In this document: positions 1 through 7,837 of the stretch, piece by piece | Layout: every line of letters starts with the position of its first letter | Numbering within the stretch: the stretch's first letter is position 1 | DNA from: CAVSJA01 sp963728145 | Lineage (GTDB): Bacteria > Bacteroidota > Bacteroidia > Chitinophagales > Chitinophagaceae | Direction of reading: 5' to 3' | Length of the DNA: 64,000 nucleotides | NCBI GenBank assembly: GCA_963728145.1 | Contig: CAVSJA010000002.1 | Location: forward strand, 620,001-684,000 | The notes under the pieces: model-generated | Databases searched by the model: none | Told to the model about the DNA's origin: nothing | Seen by the model: only the letters and a program-made list of their open reading frames with translations | Program-made: the position numbers and the translations under genes

Positions 1-1
1 A

Positions 2-544
2 GGTGGATTGCCTGTAGTAATGAAATCCTTCGATGCATTTGCAACAGAAAGAGGAAATCAATTGAAATGGGAAATCACCAACCAGAAAAATGTTTCAAAG
101 TATGAAGTTGAATATAGCACTGATGGTATAACATTCGTTAAGATCGGATCGGTGCCTGCTAAGTCAGGTGATGTCAATACTTATGAGTATCTGCATAGCC
201 TCATTAGTGAACAGGATGCTTTTTACCGGATAAAAATAGTGGACCTGGATGGTCAGTTTAATTACTCCGAAGTAGAGGTAGTTAAGGGTGAAAAGAAAGT
301 GTATCAGCTAACTGCATTTCCGAATCCTACATCTGGAAACTTCAGAGTAAAGATTCCCGCTGGTTATTCCGGAATGCAAAGCCTGCAGATCTATGACAAT
401 GCCGGTAAGCTATTGTTGTTGAAAAAAGTAGAAGCAATGGTAACTGAAATGCCGGTTGATATCAGCAGATTCCCGAGAGGAACCTACCAGGTAGTAGTTG
501 AAGGAACCAGTACAAGATGGAACACAAGAATTATTAAGCGATAA
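2..544 (+). CDS. Secreted protein with T9SS type A sorting domain, 5' end outside window
   Basis: The frame is open from the window edge, so this is the C-terminal part of a longer protein; the TTG at position 8 is not a convincing start. About the first 90 residues form a fibronectin-like beta segment (KYEVEYSTDGITF), common just before T9SS sorting domains. The last ~80 residues start with FPNPTSGNF and end in TRIIKR, the pattern of the por secretion system type A C-terminal domain, which directs export through the type IX system and attachment at the cell surface. The passenger domain that would give the function lies upstream. It is 38 bp before a second T9SS cargo gene. Family membership is clear; function unknown. 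Confidence 0.85.
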   Translation, partial: GGLPVVMKSFDAFATERGNQLKWEITNQKNVSKYEVEYSTDGITFVKIGSVPAKSGDVNTYEYLHSLISEQDAFYRIKIVDLDGQFNYSEVEVVKGEKKVYQLTAFPNPTSGNFRVKIPAGYSGMQSLQIYDNAGKLLLLKKVEAMVTEMPVDISRFPRGTYQVVVEGTSTRWNTRIIKR

Positions 545-582
545 AATGGATTGTTCTTGGAAAAAATTTTAATCTAAATCTC

Positions 583-2175
583 ATGAAACGTTTTTACAGG
601 ATGAACCAGAAAACTTTCCGCATAACAGCGCTGCTGTTGATTGCCCTGTTTTCAATAAGCAGCGCAATCGCGCAGATTCCAGATTGCTTAAGCGGTACCG
701 TGATGTATGGAGTTTTCACCAATTTGAATGGTTCGGGCTTCAATGACAGTACGGAGATCCGCCCAATTGACTATGCTACTGGTGCAGTAGGTCCATTGGT
801 CGGGAACAGAAAATACCACATCTTCAGAAATGTTGGCGGTACCAATTTTTATGGCGCTTCTGCAATGGGAGTGGATGGGCTGACAAATCGGTTTTATGTC
901 AATACCCAAATGCCCAGCGGCGGTGGAGGAAAGGATATTATTACCATCAATCCGGTAACAGGAGCGATAACGATAATCGCATCCATGCCTTCATCGTTGA
1001 ATGCATACCATTTTGTTAAGATGGCCATATCGCCTAGCGGTGTCGGATATGCGATTGGAGTTCATAGGGATTCTACAACTTCAGCTACGACATTTAATCC
1101 TTTAATACGGTTTAGTACCTGTGGACTGAGTCCAACTGCAGGCTGTGCCACCGCTTCCGTTACTCTGCTTGGATACTTACCTGGTACAGGCTTGATGCGG
1201 AAATGGTTATTATTTAATGGAGATATAAGCTTTGATGCAGCTGGAAATCTGTATTTCATAACGGCAGCATTTGGAAGAGTAGGCGGAATTGGCCGATATA
1301 CCGATTCAAGACTATTTAGAACAAATGCTACGGACATACCTGTTGTTGGAGGAACGGGTACAATTCCGATGAGCCTCGTGTCAGAATATGATATGCTTGA
1401 TAGCACGGTGGTTAATGGTATTGCGTTCGACCCCGCCGGTCAGATGTATTTTTCTACAAGAAGATTTTTAGGTGTACAGACATCTCCGGCAGGTCCATCT
1501 GTTTCAGAAATATATGTGAGCCCAACTCTCGGAACTGCCTCGGTGATACCTGGTTTTGGTCCCCTTACTACTAATTTTTCTGTTGGAGACCTGGGAAGCT
1601 GTTATTTTCCGACTGCTACTCTTGAAAGCAATCTTGCGAGGTTAAGTGGTAAGTATATAGCAGGAGCATCGAACCTGAATTGGAACGTAATGAATAATAC
1701 GCAGATCCAGTACTTCGAAATCGAGAGAAGTGAGGATGGAAACAATTTCGAGACTATTGCCAAACTGTATCCAACTAACACCACACAATCGTCCATGAAA
1801 TATTCCTACAATGACCCGAATAGTGAAACCGGAAGGAAATTTTACAGGATTCGGGAAGTGATGTCAAGTGGAATAAAATATTATAGCAATGTAATTAGTC
1901 TCAATATCAATTCAAGGATCGCGTTTAATGTAAAGCCAAAACCAAATCCATTTATTAGTAGTCTTGAACTTGACTTTCACCTTGAATCAAACAGTGCTGT
2001 TCTTATACATTTGATTGATCAAAGTGGAAGAGTAGTTAAGCAACAGAGATTTGCTGGCAACCGAGGTGATAATAGGATCACCGTTTCAAATCTTTCATCT
2101 CTTGCAAAAGGAATTTATTCTATTGAGTTGAGAGTTGATGGGCAGGTCATTCGCGAAAAGCTAGTTAAACAGTAG
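583..2175 (+). CDS. T9SS type A sorting domain-containing secreted protein
   Basis: The 530-residue product begins with a Sec signal peptide (hydrophobic run ending near residue 31 at SSAIAQ). Residues ~40-345 contain repeated beta-type segments with NxFYxxTxMP and DAAGNLYFIT stretches, reminiscent of a beta-propeller, but I recognise no named enzyme domain. A FN3-like stretch (YFEIERSEDGNNF, ~375) leads to a C-terminal sorting domain of ~80 residues starting PKPNPF and ending REKLVKQ. It is probably exported by T9SS. A second in-frame ATG lies at 601, giving MNQKTFRIT with the same signal peptide; either start is possible. A rho-independent terminator follows. Confidence 0.85.
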   Translation: MKRFYRMNQKTFRITALLLIALFSISSAIAQIPDCLSGTVMYGVFTNLNGSGFNDSTEIRPIDYATGAVGPLVGNRKYHIFRNVGGTNFYGASAMGVDGLTNRFYVNTQMPSGGGGKDIITINPVTGAITIIASMPSSLNAYHFVKMAISPSGVGYAIGVHRDSTTSATTFNPLIRFSTCGLSPTAGCATASVTLLGYLPGTGLMRKWLLFNGDISFDAAGNLYFITAAFGRVGGIGRYTDSRLFRTNATDIPVVGGTGTIPMSLVSEYDMLDSTVVNGIAFDPAGQMYFSTRRFLGVQTSPAGPSVSEIYVSPTLGTASVIPGFGPLTTNFSVGDLGSCYFPTATLESNLARLSGKYIAGASNLNWNVMNNTQIQYFEIERSEDGNNFETIAKLYPTNTTQSSMKYSYNDPNSETGRKFYRIREVMSSGIKYYSNVISLNINSRIAFNVKPKPNPFISSLELDFHLESNSAVLIHLIDQSGRVVKQQRFAGNRGDNRITVSNLSSLAKGIYSIELRVDGQVIREKLVKQ

Positions 2176-2196
2176 CCCTATATAACGTTTCAAGGT

Positions 2197-2225
2197 AAAA
2201 GGTCCGCAAAGCGGGCCTTTTTTTT
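2197..2225 (+). terminator. Rho-independent terminator after the T9SS protein gene
   Basis: AAGGTCCGC, a 3-nt loop and GCGGGCCTT form a 9-bp stem with one G-U pair, followed by a run of T. It closes the T9SS cargo transcript and isolates rsmA. Confidence 0.85.
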
Positions 2226-2278
2226 ACTCTCTTTAGTATTGGATCAACTTCAGAATAAGGTGCATTGTAATTCCTCTG

Positions 2279-2286
2279 TACATTTG
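2279..2286 (+). promoter_or_regulatory. TANNTTTG -7 box directly before rsmA
   Basis: TACATTTG matches the Bacteroidota -7 consensus TANNTTTG exactly and ends 5 nt before the rsmA ATG at 2292. Transcription would start at or next to the start codon, giving a leaderless mRNA. I see no good TTTG -33 element. Confidence 0.55.
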
Positions 2287-2291
2287 CCAAA

Positions 2292-3044
2292 ATGTACACT
2301 TTAAAGAAATCGCTTGGACAGCACTTTCTTCGTGACGAAAACATTTCCCGCAAGATTGTTCATGCCCTGAGCGAACATCCTTTTCAACAGTTGCTTGAAA
2401 TTGGGCCGGGTGGTGGCGCCTTGACAAAACATCTGTTAAATCTGCCTGGAATTAGCTTTAAATGCGTTGAACTGGACGAAGAAAAAGTAAATTGGCTTCT
2501 CAGCGAGTTCCCACAATTAAAAGGGAGGATCATACACCAGAGCTTTCTGGATATGGAACAACCCTTCGATGAAAACTTTACCATCGTAGGCAATTTTCCC
2601 TATAATATTTCTACCCAAATCGTATTTAAGGTCCTGGAATGGAAAGACTGTGTTGAATGCATGGTTGGCATGTTTCAGAAAGAAGTAGCACAGCGAATCG
2701 CGGCCAAAGCTGGAAATAAGACTTATGGAATTCTAAGCGTATTGGTACAGGCATTCTTTCAAGTGGAGTATTTATTTGAAGTGGGTGAGAAATCTTTCAA
2801 CCCGCCTCCAAAGGTCAAAAGCGCTGTTATCCGTTTTCGCCCAAGGACGGTTGCGATAGCAATGAAAAGCGAAAAGGCATTTTTTCAATTGGTAAAAGCA
2901 GCGTTTAATCAAAGAAGGAAGACTTTACGGAATGCAGTAAGGTCTCTATTTGATACAGAGATCTTAAAGGATCCAATATTTGATAAAAGGGCAGAACAAT
3001 TAAGTATTGAAGATTTTGCCAGATTAAGTTTTCAGATGAAATAG
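2292..3044 (+). CDS. rsmA: 16S rRNA (adenine1518-N6/adenine1519-N6)-dimethyltransferase
   Basis: RsmA/KsgA dimethylates two adjacent adenines near the 3' end of 16S rRNA during small-subunit maturation, using S-adenosylmethionine. The 250-residue protein has the N-terminal LGQHFLRDENI (8-18), SAM-binding motif LEIGPGGG (35-42), acidic residue E60 for the ribose, and the catalytic NFPYNIS motif (101-107), followed by the helical C-terminal domain. Length is normal for the family (250-280). The gene follows a terminator and its own promoter, and the next gene starts 9 nt downstream, so the two are probably cotranscribed. Confidence 0.95.
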   Translation: MYTLKKSLGQHFLRDENISRKIVHALSEHPFQQLLEIGPGGGALTKHLLNLPGISFKCVELDEEKVNWLLSEFPQLKGRIIHQSFLDMEQPFDENFTIVGNFPYNISTQIVFKVLEWKDCVECMVGMFQKEVAQRIAAKAGNKTYGILSVLVQAFFQVEYLFEVGEKSFNPPPKVKSAVIRFRPRTVAIAMKSEKAFFQLVKAAFNQRRKTLRNAVRSLFDTEILKDPIFDKRAEQLSIEDFARLSFQMK

Positions 3045-3053
3045 AAAGGAATC

Positions 3054-3977
3054 ATGAGAACAGTTATTATCACCGCGAAGGCACATGAGTATCTTATCAG
3101 CCAATTGGAGCAGAGAGGACTCCGGGTTGAATATGCTCCGCAGATCAGCTACGACGAACTATATTCCAAGATGAATAGTGTGGAAGGCCTGGTCGTTACC
3201 ACCAGGGTAAAGATTGATAAAAACATTATTGACAATGCGCCGAACCTGAAATGGATCGGCAGGCTTGGAAGTGGAATGGAATTGATAGATGTAGATTATG
3301 CGGAAAGTAAAGGGATAAAATGCCTGAGCAGCCCGGAGGGAAACCGGAATGCCGTTGCTGAACATGCTTTGGCGATGCTGCTCGGTCTAATGAATAAGAT
3401 CAACCATAGTATGAAGGAAGTGAAGGAAGGAAGTTGGCTGAGGGAAGAAAACAGAGGAATTGAGCTAAGTGGAAAAACGGTTGGACTTATCGGTTATGGG
3501 AATACAGGTAGTAGTTTCGCTAAATTGCTTTCTTCATTTAATGTGACAATACTCGCTTACGATAAATACAAATTTGGATTTGGCAAGGGGAGTATAAAGG
3601 AAGCGAGCCCCGAGCAATTGGCAAGATATGCGGAGGTGATCAGTCTGCATGTGCCGTTGACGGAAGAGACCTTTCATCTTGCCAGTGATTCTTTTTTCAA
3701 TGCGTTACAGAGAAAGCCTTATTTCATAAATACTTCGAGAGGAAAGGTACAGGACACTGCCGCCATCATTCGTGCGCTTCAATCAGGCAAGATCGCTGGT
3801 GCAGCAATGGATGTTTTGGAAAACGAAAAACTGGAATCCTATACCTCCGCAGAAAAAGAACAGCTCGAATGGCTATTGCAACAACCTAACGTGATCGTTA
3901 CTCCGCATATCGCGGGTTATAGTGCAGAGGCATTTTATAGAATGAGTGAGGTGTTGCTGATGAAGCTAGGGATTTAA
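3054..3977 (+). CDS. D-isomer specific 2-hydroxyacid dehydrogenase (phosphoglycerate dehydrogenase-like)
   Basis: This 307-residue protein has the two-domain fold of NAD-dependent D-2-hydroxyacid dehydrogenases. The N-terminal substrate half includes [11 protein letters not shown] (~69-79). The Rossmann motif GYGNTG is at 147-152. Candidate catalytic residues are R229 (NTSRGKV), E256 (AMDVLE) and H285 (VTPHIAGYS). It resembles SerA-type phosphoglycerate dehydrogenase without the C-terminal ACT domain, so it could act in serine synthesis or on another 2-hydroxyacid such as glyoxylate or hydroxypyruvate. The substrate cannot be read from sequence. It lies 9 nt after rsmA. Confidence 0.88.
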   Translation: MRTVIITAKAHEYLISQLEQRGLRVEYAPQISYDELYSKMNSVEGLVVTTRVKIDKNIIDNAPNLKWIGRLGSGMELIDVDYAESKGIKCLSSPEGNRNAVAEHALAMLLGLMNKINHSMKEVKEGSWLREENRGIELSGKTVGLIGYGNTGSSFAKLLSSFNVTILAYDKYKFGFGKGSIKEASPEQLARYAEVISLHVPLTEETFHLASDSFFNALQRKPYFINTSRGKVQDTAAIIRALQSGKIAGAAMDVLENEKLESYTSAEKEQLEWLLQQPNVIVTPHIAGYSAEAFYRMSEVLLMKLGI

Positions 3978-4003
3978 GGATTGCATTGTTTAACTGTTTG
4001 GTG

Positions 4004-4046
4004 GTTTGATTGTTGGGCTTACTATTCATGAACCCAACAATCAAAC
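4004..4046. repeat. Inverted repeat of a TTTGATTG-type phrase
   Basis: GTTTGATTGTTGGG (4004-4017) is perfectly inverted at 4033-4046 around a 15-nt loop. Imperfect extensions continue outward on both sides to about 3981 and 4066. It fills most of the 189-bp gap after the dehydrogenase gene and may act as a transcription stop without a long U-tract. The rest of this gap (4067-4166) shows nothing I can name. Confidence 0.7.
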
Positions 4047-4166
4047 AATCCAACCATCAAGCAATACTATAATCTCGTGTTAAGATCGAATAAGTTCGTC
4101 TTCATTTCACATTTTATTGCAACAAGAGATTTTCTTATTTAGGAAATTAGGAGAAACCTTTTTGTT

Positions 4167-4613
4167 ATGAAAAGATATTTACTCCTCCTTTCAATTCTTT
4201 CATTATTCTTATCGGGTTGTACCAGGTGGTTTAACCAGGAAGACCGATTGCTTGGTAGCTGGAAACTTGCTGCGGCAGAAAAGAAGCGGATATTTAACCG
4301 CAACCCGATAGAAACCGGATATGAATCCGGAATTTTTTCTTTTTATGATAATGGACAGGCTCGGTATACTGACGGATCGCTTCAAATGGAAGGCAGTTGG
4401 CAACTTCGTTATATCAGCAACCCCGCCTATGATATTAATGGAAATTATAGCTCGAACAGCCGAACTGTGCTCACCCTCAACCTGGTAAATTTTCAATCGA
4501 ATAAGGTATTAAACCTTGCATTTGATGAGTGTCGTTTCAATAACCGGGATAGGTTCATTGCTGAATACGAAACACTTAGCTATCAATACCGTTATATTTT
4601 TGAGCGGTATTAA
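4167..4613 (+). CDS. Putative lipoprotein, lipocalin-like
   Basis: The 148-residue product starts with a lipoprotein signal peptide; the lipobox LSGC puts the lipidated cysteine at C18. The mature part begins RLLGSWKLAAAEKK and has short beta strands with GSWQLRY, resembling lipocalin-like domains of Bacteroidota lipoproteins that open with a GxW motif. No catalytic residues are evident. It is expected in the periplasm, anchored to the inner or outer membrane. Function is unknown. The strong hairpin at 4663 is either its terminator or part of the greA leader. Confidence 0.7.
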   Translation: MKRYLLLLSILSLFLSGCTRWFNQEDRLLGSWKLAAAEKKRIFNRNPIETGYESGIFSFYDNGQARYTDGSLQMEGSWQLRYISNPAYDINGNYSSNSRTVLTLNLVNFQSNKVLNLAFDECRFNNRDRFIAEYETLSYQYRYIFERY

Positions 4614-4639
4614 AAGCATTATATTTTGAAAATAAGTTC

Positions 4640-4647
4640 TACTTTTG
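4640..4647 (+). promoter_or_regulatory. Candidate -7 box upstream of greA leader hairpin
   Basis: TACTTTTG matches TANNTTTG exactly and lies 16 nt before the 11-bp hairpin at 4663. If used, transcription would begin near 4651 and the hairpin would sit in the greA leader. No clear -33 element is seen. Confidence 0.4.
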
Positions 4648-4662
4648 AGGATATAAATACTG

Positions 4663-4700
4663 CAACGCTTCAGTACCAGCTGGGGCGTTGTTATTTTTTT
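4663..4700 (+). terminator. Strong terminator or attenuator upstream of greA
   Basis: CAACGCTTCAG and CTGGGGCGTTG pair along all 11 positions (two G-U pairs) around loop TACCAG, followed by TTATTTTTTT. It can end the lipoprotein transcript starting at 4167, or attenuate a greA transcript started at 4640-4647. Confidence 0.8.
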
Positions 4701-4746
4701 CTGTTTGTGAATCAATGATACCTGTTCCAGGTAAAAAATGGAGGTT

Positions 4747-5223
4747 ATGACTAACGGAATTCTCTATGTAACGAAGGACACTCTCGACAAGATGAAGTCG
4801 GAGCTCCAACACATGCGTGCTGTGGACAGGCCTGCTGCATCCCGTGCAATTGCCGAGGCAAGAGAAAAAGGTGACCTGAAAGAAAATGCAGAATATGATG
4901 CTGCAAAGGAAAGCCAGGGCATACTTGAAGCGAAGATCAAAAAGCTGGAAAGTGATATTGCTACCGCCAGGATACTAGATGAAAATTCCGTTGATACAAG
5001 CAAGGTTTCCTTGTTAACGAAAGTTACTGTCACCAATCTGAATACAAAAAAACAGCAAACTTACCAGATCGTTTCGGAAAAAGAAGCAGACCTCAAAATT
5101 GGTAAGATCTCGGTTAATTCACCGATCGGAAATGGATTATTGGGCAAGGTAGTGGGAGATGTCGCCGAAGTGCAGGTGCCGGCTGGGATGTTGAAATTCA
5201 AGATTGAGAACATCACCATATAA
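4747..5223 (+). CDS. greA: Transcription elongation factor GreA
   Basis: GreA enters the secondary channel of backtracked RNA polymerase and stimulates cleavage of the nascent RNA 3' end. The protein has the N-terminal antiparallel coiled coil with the conserved ASRAIAEAREKGDLKENAEY stretch carrying the acidic tip, and a C-terminal FKBP-like globular domain ending in MLKFKIENI. From this ATG it has 158 residues, the usual family length. An in-frame ATG at 4738 would add three residues, but the GGAGG between the two favours the second. The HIT gene starts 20 nt downstream, suggesting a shared transcript. Confidence 0.93.
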   Translation: MTNGILYVTKDTLDKMKSELQHMRAVDRPAASRAIAEAREKGDLKENAEYDAAKESQGILEAKIKKLESDIATARILDENSVDTSKVSLLTKVTVTNLNTKKQQTYQIVSEKEADLKIGKISVNSPIGNGLLGKVVGDVAEVQVPAGMLKFKIENITI

Positions 5224-5243
5224 TCTTCGCGCTAATTTAACTC

Positions 5244-5633
5244 ATGACCATTTTTTCAAAAATCATCAAAGGAGAAATTCCCTCATATAAGATTGCAGAG
5301 AATGAGAAATTTTTTGCATTTCTGGATATCTTTCCATTGGTTGAAGGCCATACACTCGTAATACCAAAAATTGAGGTGGATAAGTTCTTCGATGTACCTG
5401 ATGAGTATTTGTCGGAGATGTTGGTATTCGCGAAACCAATTGCACATGCGATTGAAAAATCGTTTAAGTGCGATCGCTGCGGTATTTCGGTGATCGGACT
5501 CGAAGTCCCACACGCCCATCTTCACCTTGTTCCGATTAACGGAATCAATGACCTCAATTTCACCCGCGGAAAAATGAAGGTAACGCCGGAGAAATTGAAA
5601 ATTGCGCAGGAGAAGATTTTATCTAATTTATAG
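5244..5633 (+). CDS. HIT family nucleotide-binding hydrolase
   Basis: This 129-residue protein carries the histidine triad HAHLHLVP (H90, H92, H94) in a domain of typical HIT/HINT length. HIT proteins hydrolyse or transfer nucleoside phosphates from adenosine-containing substrates; the physiological substrate here is unknown. The N-terminal MTIFSKIIKGEIPSYKIAEN is the standard beginning of bacterial HINT-like proteins. It lies just downstream of greA in the same orientation, a common arrangement in Bacteroidota. Confidence 0.92.
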   Translation: MTIFSKIIKGEIPSYKIAENEKFFAFLDIFPLVEGHTLVIPKIEVDKFFDVPDEYLSEMLVFAKPIAHAIEKSFKCDRCGISVIGLEVPHAHLHLVPINGINDLNFTRGKMKVTPEKLKIAQEKILSNL

Positions 5634-5658
5634 GTACACAAGTAGAAATTTTTTTCTG

Positions 5659-5684
5659 CCACGGAAGACACGGATTACACGGAG
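5659..5684. repeat. Short phrase repeat CACGGA(A/T)
   Basis: In the 82-bp gap between two convergent genes, CACGGAAGA, CACGGATTA and CACGGAG follow each other with a 9-nt period. No hairpin or coding potential is seen. Confidence 0.5.
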
Positions 5685-5715
5685 ATAGAGAGGATATTTT
5701 TGGTTTAGAAATTTG

Positions 5716-7257
5716 TTACTGCATTAACATTATCGCCGCCATAGTTTCAATTCCTTCCCATAGAAATCGGATTAATACATTTTCATTTTCTGCATGTTGG
5801 TTATTGTCGTAATTGACAACAGGAACGGAGACGAGTTTAGCGCCTAGTTTTTCTTCGAACACAATTAAGGGAAGACTTCCACCGGCAGAAGGTAGAAGGA
5901 CTACAGGATAGTCAACTGTAGATTGAACCGCTTTTATTACCTGTTGTGCAATTGGAAGATCGATTGGCGTTCTTTGCGCATTATAGCCTACTCCCGAATT
6001 GATGCGTATGATTTTCGGATGTTTTAATCTTTCATCATCAGTTGGGTCCCGATCAAGGACTTTATATCCTTTAGATTCGATATAACGGATGACTTTGTTT
6101 ATCTGTCGTTGTACATCATTGCCCAATACAAGTCTCAGATCAATTGCGGCTTCTGCTTTTGTAGGAATAATATTTGCGGACATTGCTCCTACATTGGCGC
6201 TATGAATGCCATTAATATTCAATGTGGGCAAATGTAGCAGCTCGAGAAATGATTGTCCATTGCCTTCCGGTTGGGCAATGCCCAGTTCTTTTTGCAGGGT
6301 TCCGGCGATATCCGGAATACGTGCGAGTGCTTGTTTTTCGGATGTTGATAAGGGAATGACATCTTCATAAAATCCGGGAATTACTACTTTGCCTGTACTG
6401 TCTTTCATGCCCGCCAGTAATTCCACCAACATTCTTGCAGGATTAGGCGCCCAATTGCCGTAGTTGCCACTATGCAATGGTCTTTTTGGACCAAATACCG
6501 TAAGGGCAAGATTAACATCGCCACGAACTCCAAACTGGACCAACTTTCTACCCGAAACATGTCTCGGGCCATCTGCAATGATCCAGATATCGGCGATCAG
6601 TTTCGATTTATGTTTTTCAAAAATTTCCGCAATATGGGTTGAGCCCAATTCTTCCTCGCCTTCAAAAAAGAAAATGATATTATTAGTTAGAGGGATTTTG
6701 CTGGAAACAAGTGCTTCATAGGCATTAAGAATTGTCATTACTCCCGCCTTATCATCGGCACTACCACGGCCGGATAAGCGCCATTGTGGGTTGATAGGAG
6801 AACCAGGAGAATGATTAACTATTTTTCCACCTCTTTCAACCGGATCAGTAAGGAAAACCGGTTCAAATGGTTTTAATCCGTTTGCCCATTGGTCTGGATT
6901 GACAGGTTGGCCATCGTAATGTGCATACAATGCGATTGTCCTTTTTGCCCCGGGAACTTTGACGATTCCATAAACAGCCGGAGTAACGTTTGGGCTGATC
7001 GCGTCGAGTAGTTCTGCCTGGATACCTTTCTTGCGCATCATATCCAGAATAAAGGAAGCATTGCGAAGAATATTGGTCGTATCCCGGGTCACATTGGGTA
7101 TGGCTACAAATTCTTTGTATTCCTCAATGATCCTTGCTTCATTTTTCTGCCAAAATTCACGCACTTTGGTTGTTGCATTTTGTGAAAATACAGGCGCGGA
7201 ATACAAAAAGATTATCAGAAGCATTATAGCTTTGGAAAGACGGAACATACGAATCAA
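5716..7257 (-). CDS. M20 family metallopeptidase, secreted
   Basis: A 513-residue protein with an N-terminal signal peptide (hydrophobic 8-25, ending VFSQ). It has the M20 zinc-binding signatures: HYDGQP (H113, D115), SGRGSADDKAG (D168) and EGEEELGS (E201/E202 as general base and ligand). M20 enzymes are di-zinc exopeptidases or amidohydrolases with a dimerisation domain in the middle, here ~260-370. A role in extracytoplasmic dipeptide or small-peptide hydrolysis is likely. RuvC lies 10 bp upstream on the same strand, so the two may be cotranscribed without a functional link. Confidence 0.88.
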   Translation of the reverse strand: MIRMFRLSKAIMLLIIFLYSAPVFSQNATTKVREFWQKNEARIIEEYKEFVAIPNVTRDTTNILRNASFILDMMRKKGIQAELLDAISPNVTPAVYGIVKVPGAKRTIALYAHYDGQPVNPDQWANGLKPFEPVFLTDPVERGGKIVNHSPGSPINPQWRLSGRGSADDKAGVMTILNAYEALVSSKIPLTNNIIFFFEGEEELGSTHIAEIFEKHKSKLIADIWIIADGPRHVSGRKLVQFGVRGDVNLALTVFGPKRPLHSGNYGNWAPNPARMLVELLAGMKDSTGKVVIPGFYEDVIPLSTSEKQALARIPDIAGTLQKELGIAQPEGNGQSFLELLHLPTLNINGIHSANVGAMSANIIPTKAEAAIDLRLVLGNDVQRQINKVIRYIESKGYKVLDRDPTDDERLKHPKIIRINSGVGYNAQRTPIDLPIAQQVIKAVQSTVDYPVVLLPSAGGSLPLIVFEEKLGAKLVSVPVVNYDNNQHAENENVLIRFLWEGIETMAAIMLMQ

Positions 7258-7267
7258 GTTTCGATTA

Positions 7268-7831
7268 TTATTTTACACGGTGGCCATTCTTCGCAATAAA
7301 ATCACTCCAACCATTTAATTTCTTTTCATTCGATTTAATTGGACTCGCGTCCTGGAAATGATGGCAGACTGCTACAGCAAGTGCGTCGGAAGCGTCCAGG
7401 TATTTTAAGGTGGATGTTTTAAGGAGCATGATCTGTTGAAGCATTTTCCAAACCTGTTCTTTATCGGCGTTGCCATTACCGGTTATGGATTGCTTTACTT
7501 TCTTTGGAGAATACTCGAAAACTTCCAACCCTGCATGCATAGCTGCGGCAATAGCTACTCCCTGGGCCCTTCCCAATTTGAGCATGCTTTGAATATTTTT
7601 TCCAAAAAAGGGAGCTTCTACCGCGAAACAATCTGGCTTATGTTCCCCAATAAGAAGGGTTATTTTTTCGTGGATGAGTTGGAGCCGATGATAGTTATTT
7701 TTTTTGGAGCTGAGTTTGAGGACGTTCATGTCGAGTAAGCGAATCTGCCTGTTCTCGACTGAAATAATGCTATACCCCATCAACAAGGTTCCAGGATCGA
7801 CGCCTAAAATTATTTTAGCTGTCTGTGGCAA
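7268..7831 (-). CDS. ruvC: Crossover junction endodeoxyribonuclease RuvC
   Basis: RuvC resolves Holliday junctions with RuvAB; ruvB is present at 25.1 kb. The 187-residue protein has the RNase H-like acidic residues D12 (LGVDPGT), E72 (AVEAPFFG) and the DASDAL aspartates (D146/D149). The start must be TTG at 7831: the preceding in-frame codon is TAA, and no later start would keep the first catalytic aspartate. The start codon lies only 6 bp from the proposed GTG start of the divergent membrane-protein gene. Confidence 0.92.
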   Translation of the reverse strand: MPQTAKIILGVDPGTLLMGYSIISVENRQIRLLDMNVLKLSSKKNNYHRLQLIHEKITLLIGEHKPDCFAVEAPFFGKNIQSMLKLGRAQGVAIAAAMHAGLEVFEYSPKKVKQSITGNGNADKEQVWKMLQQIMLLKTSTLKYLDASDALAVAVCHHFQDASPIKSNEKKLNGWSDFIAKNGHRVK

Positions 7832-7837
7832 TTAGAG

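Noticed and set aside
1062..1406. Minus-strand frame inside the T9SS protein gene
   Set aside because: It is antisense to a gene with clear signal peptide and sorting domain, and has no family features.
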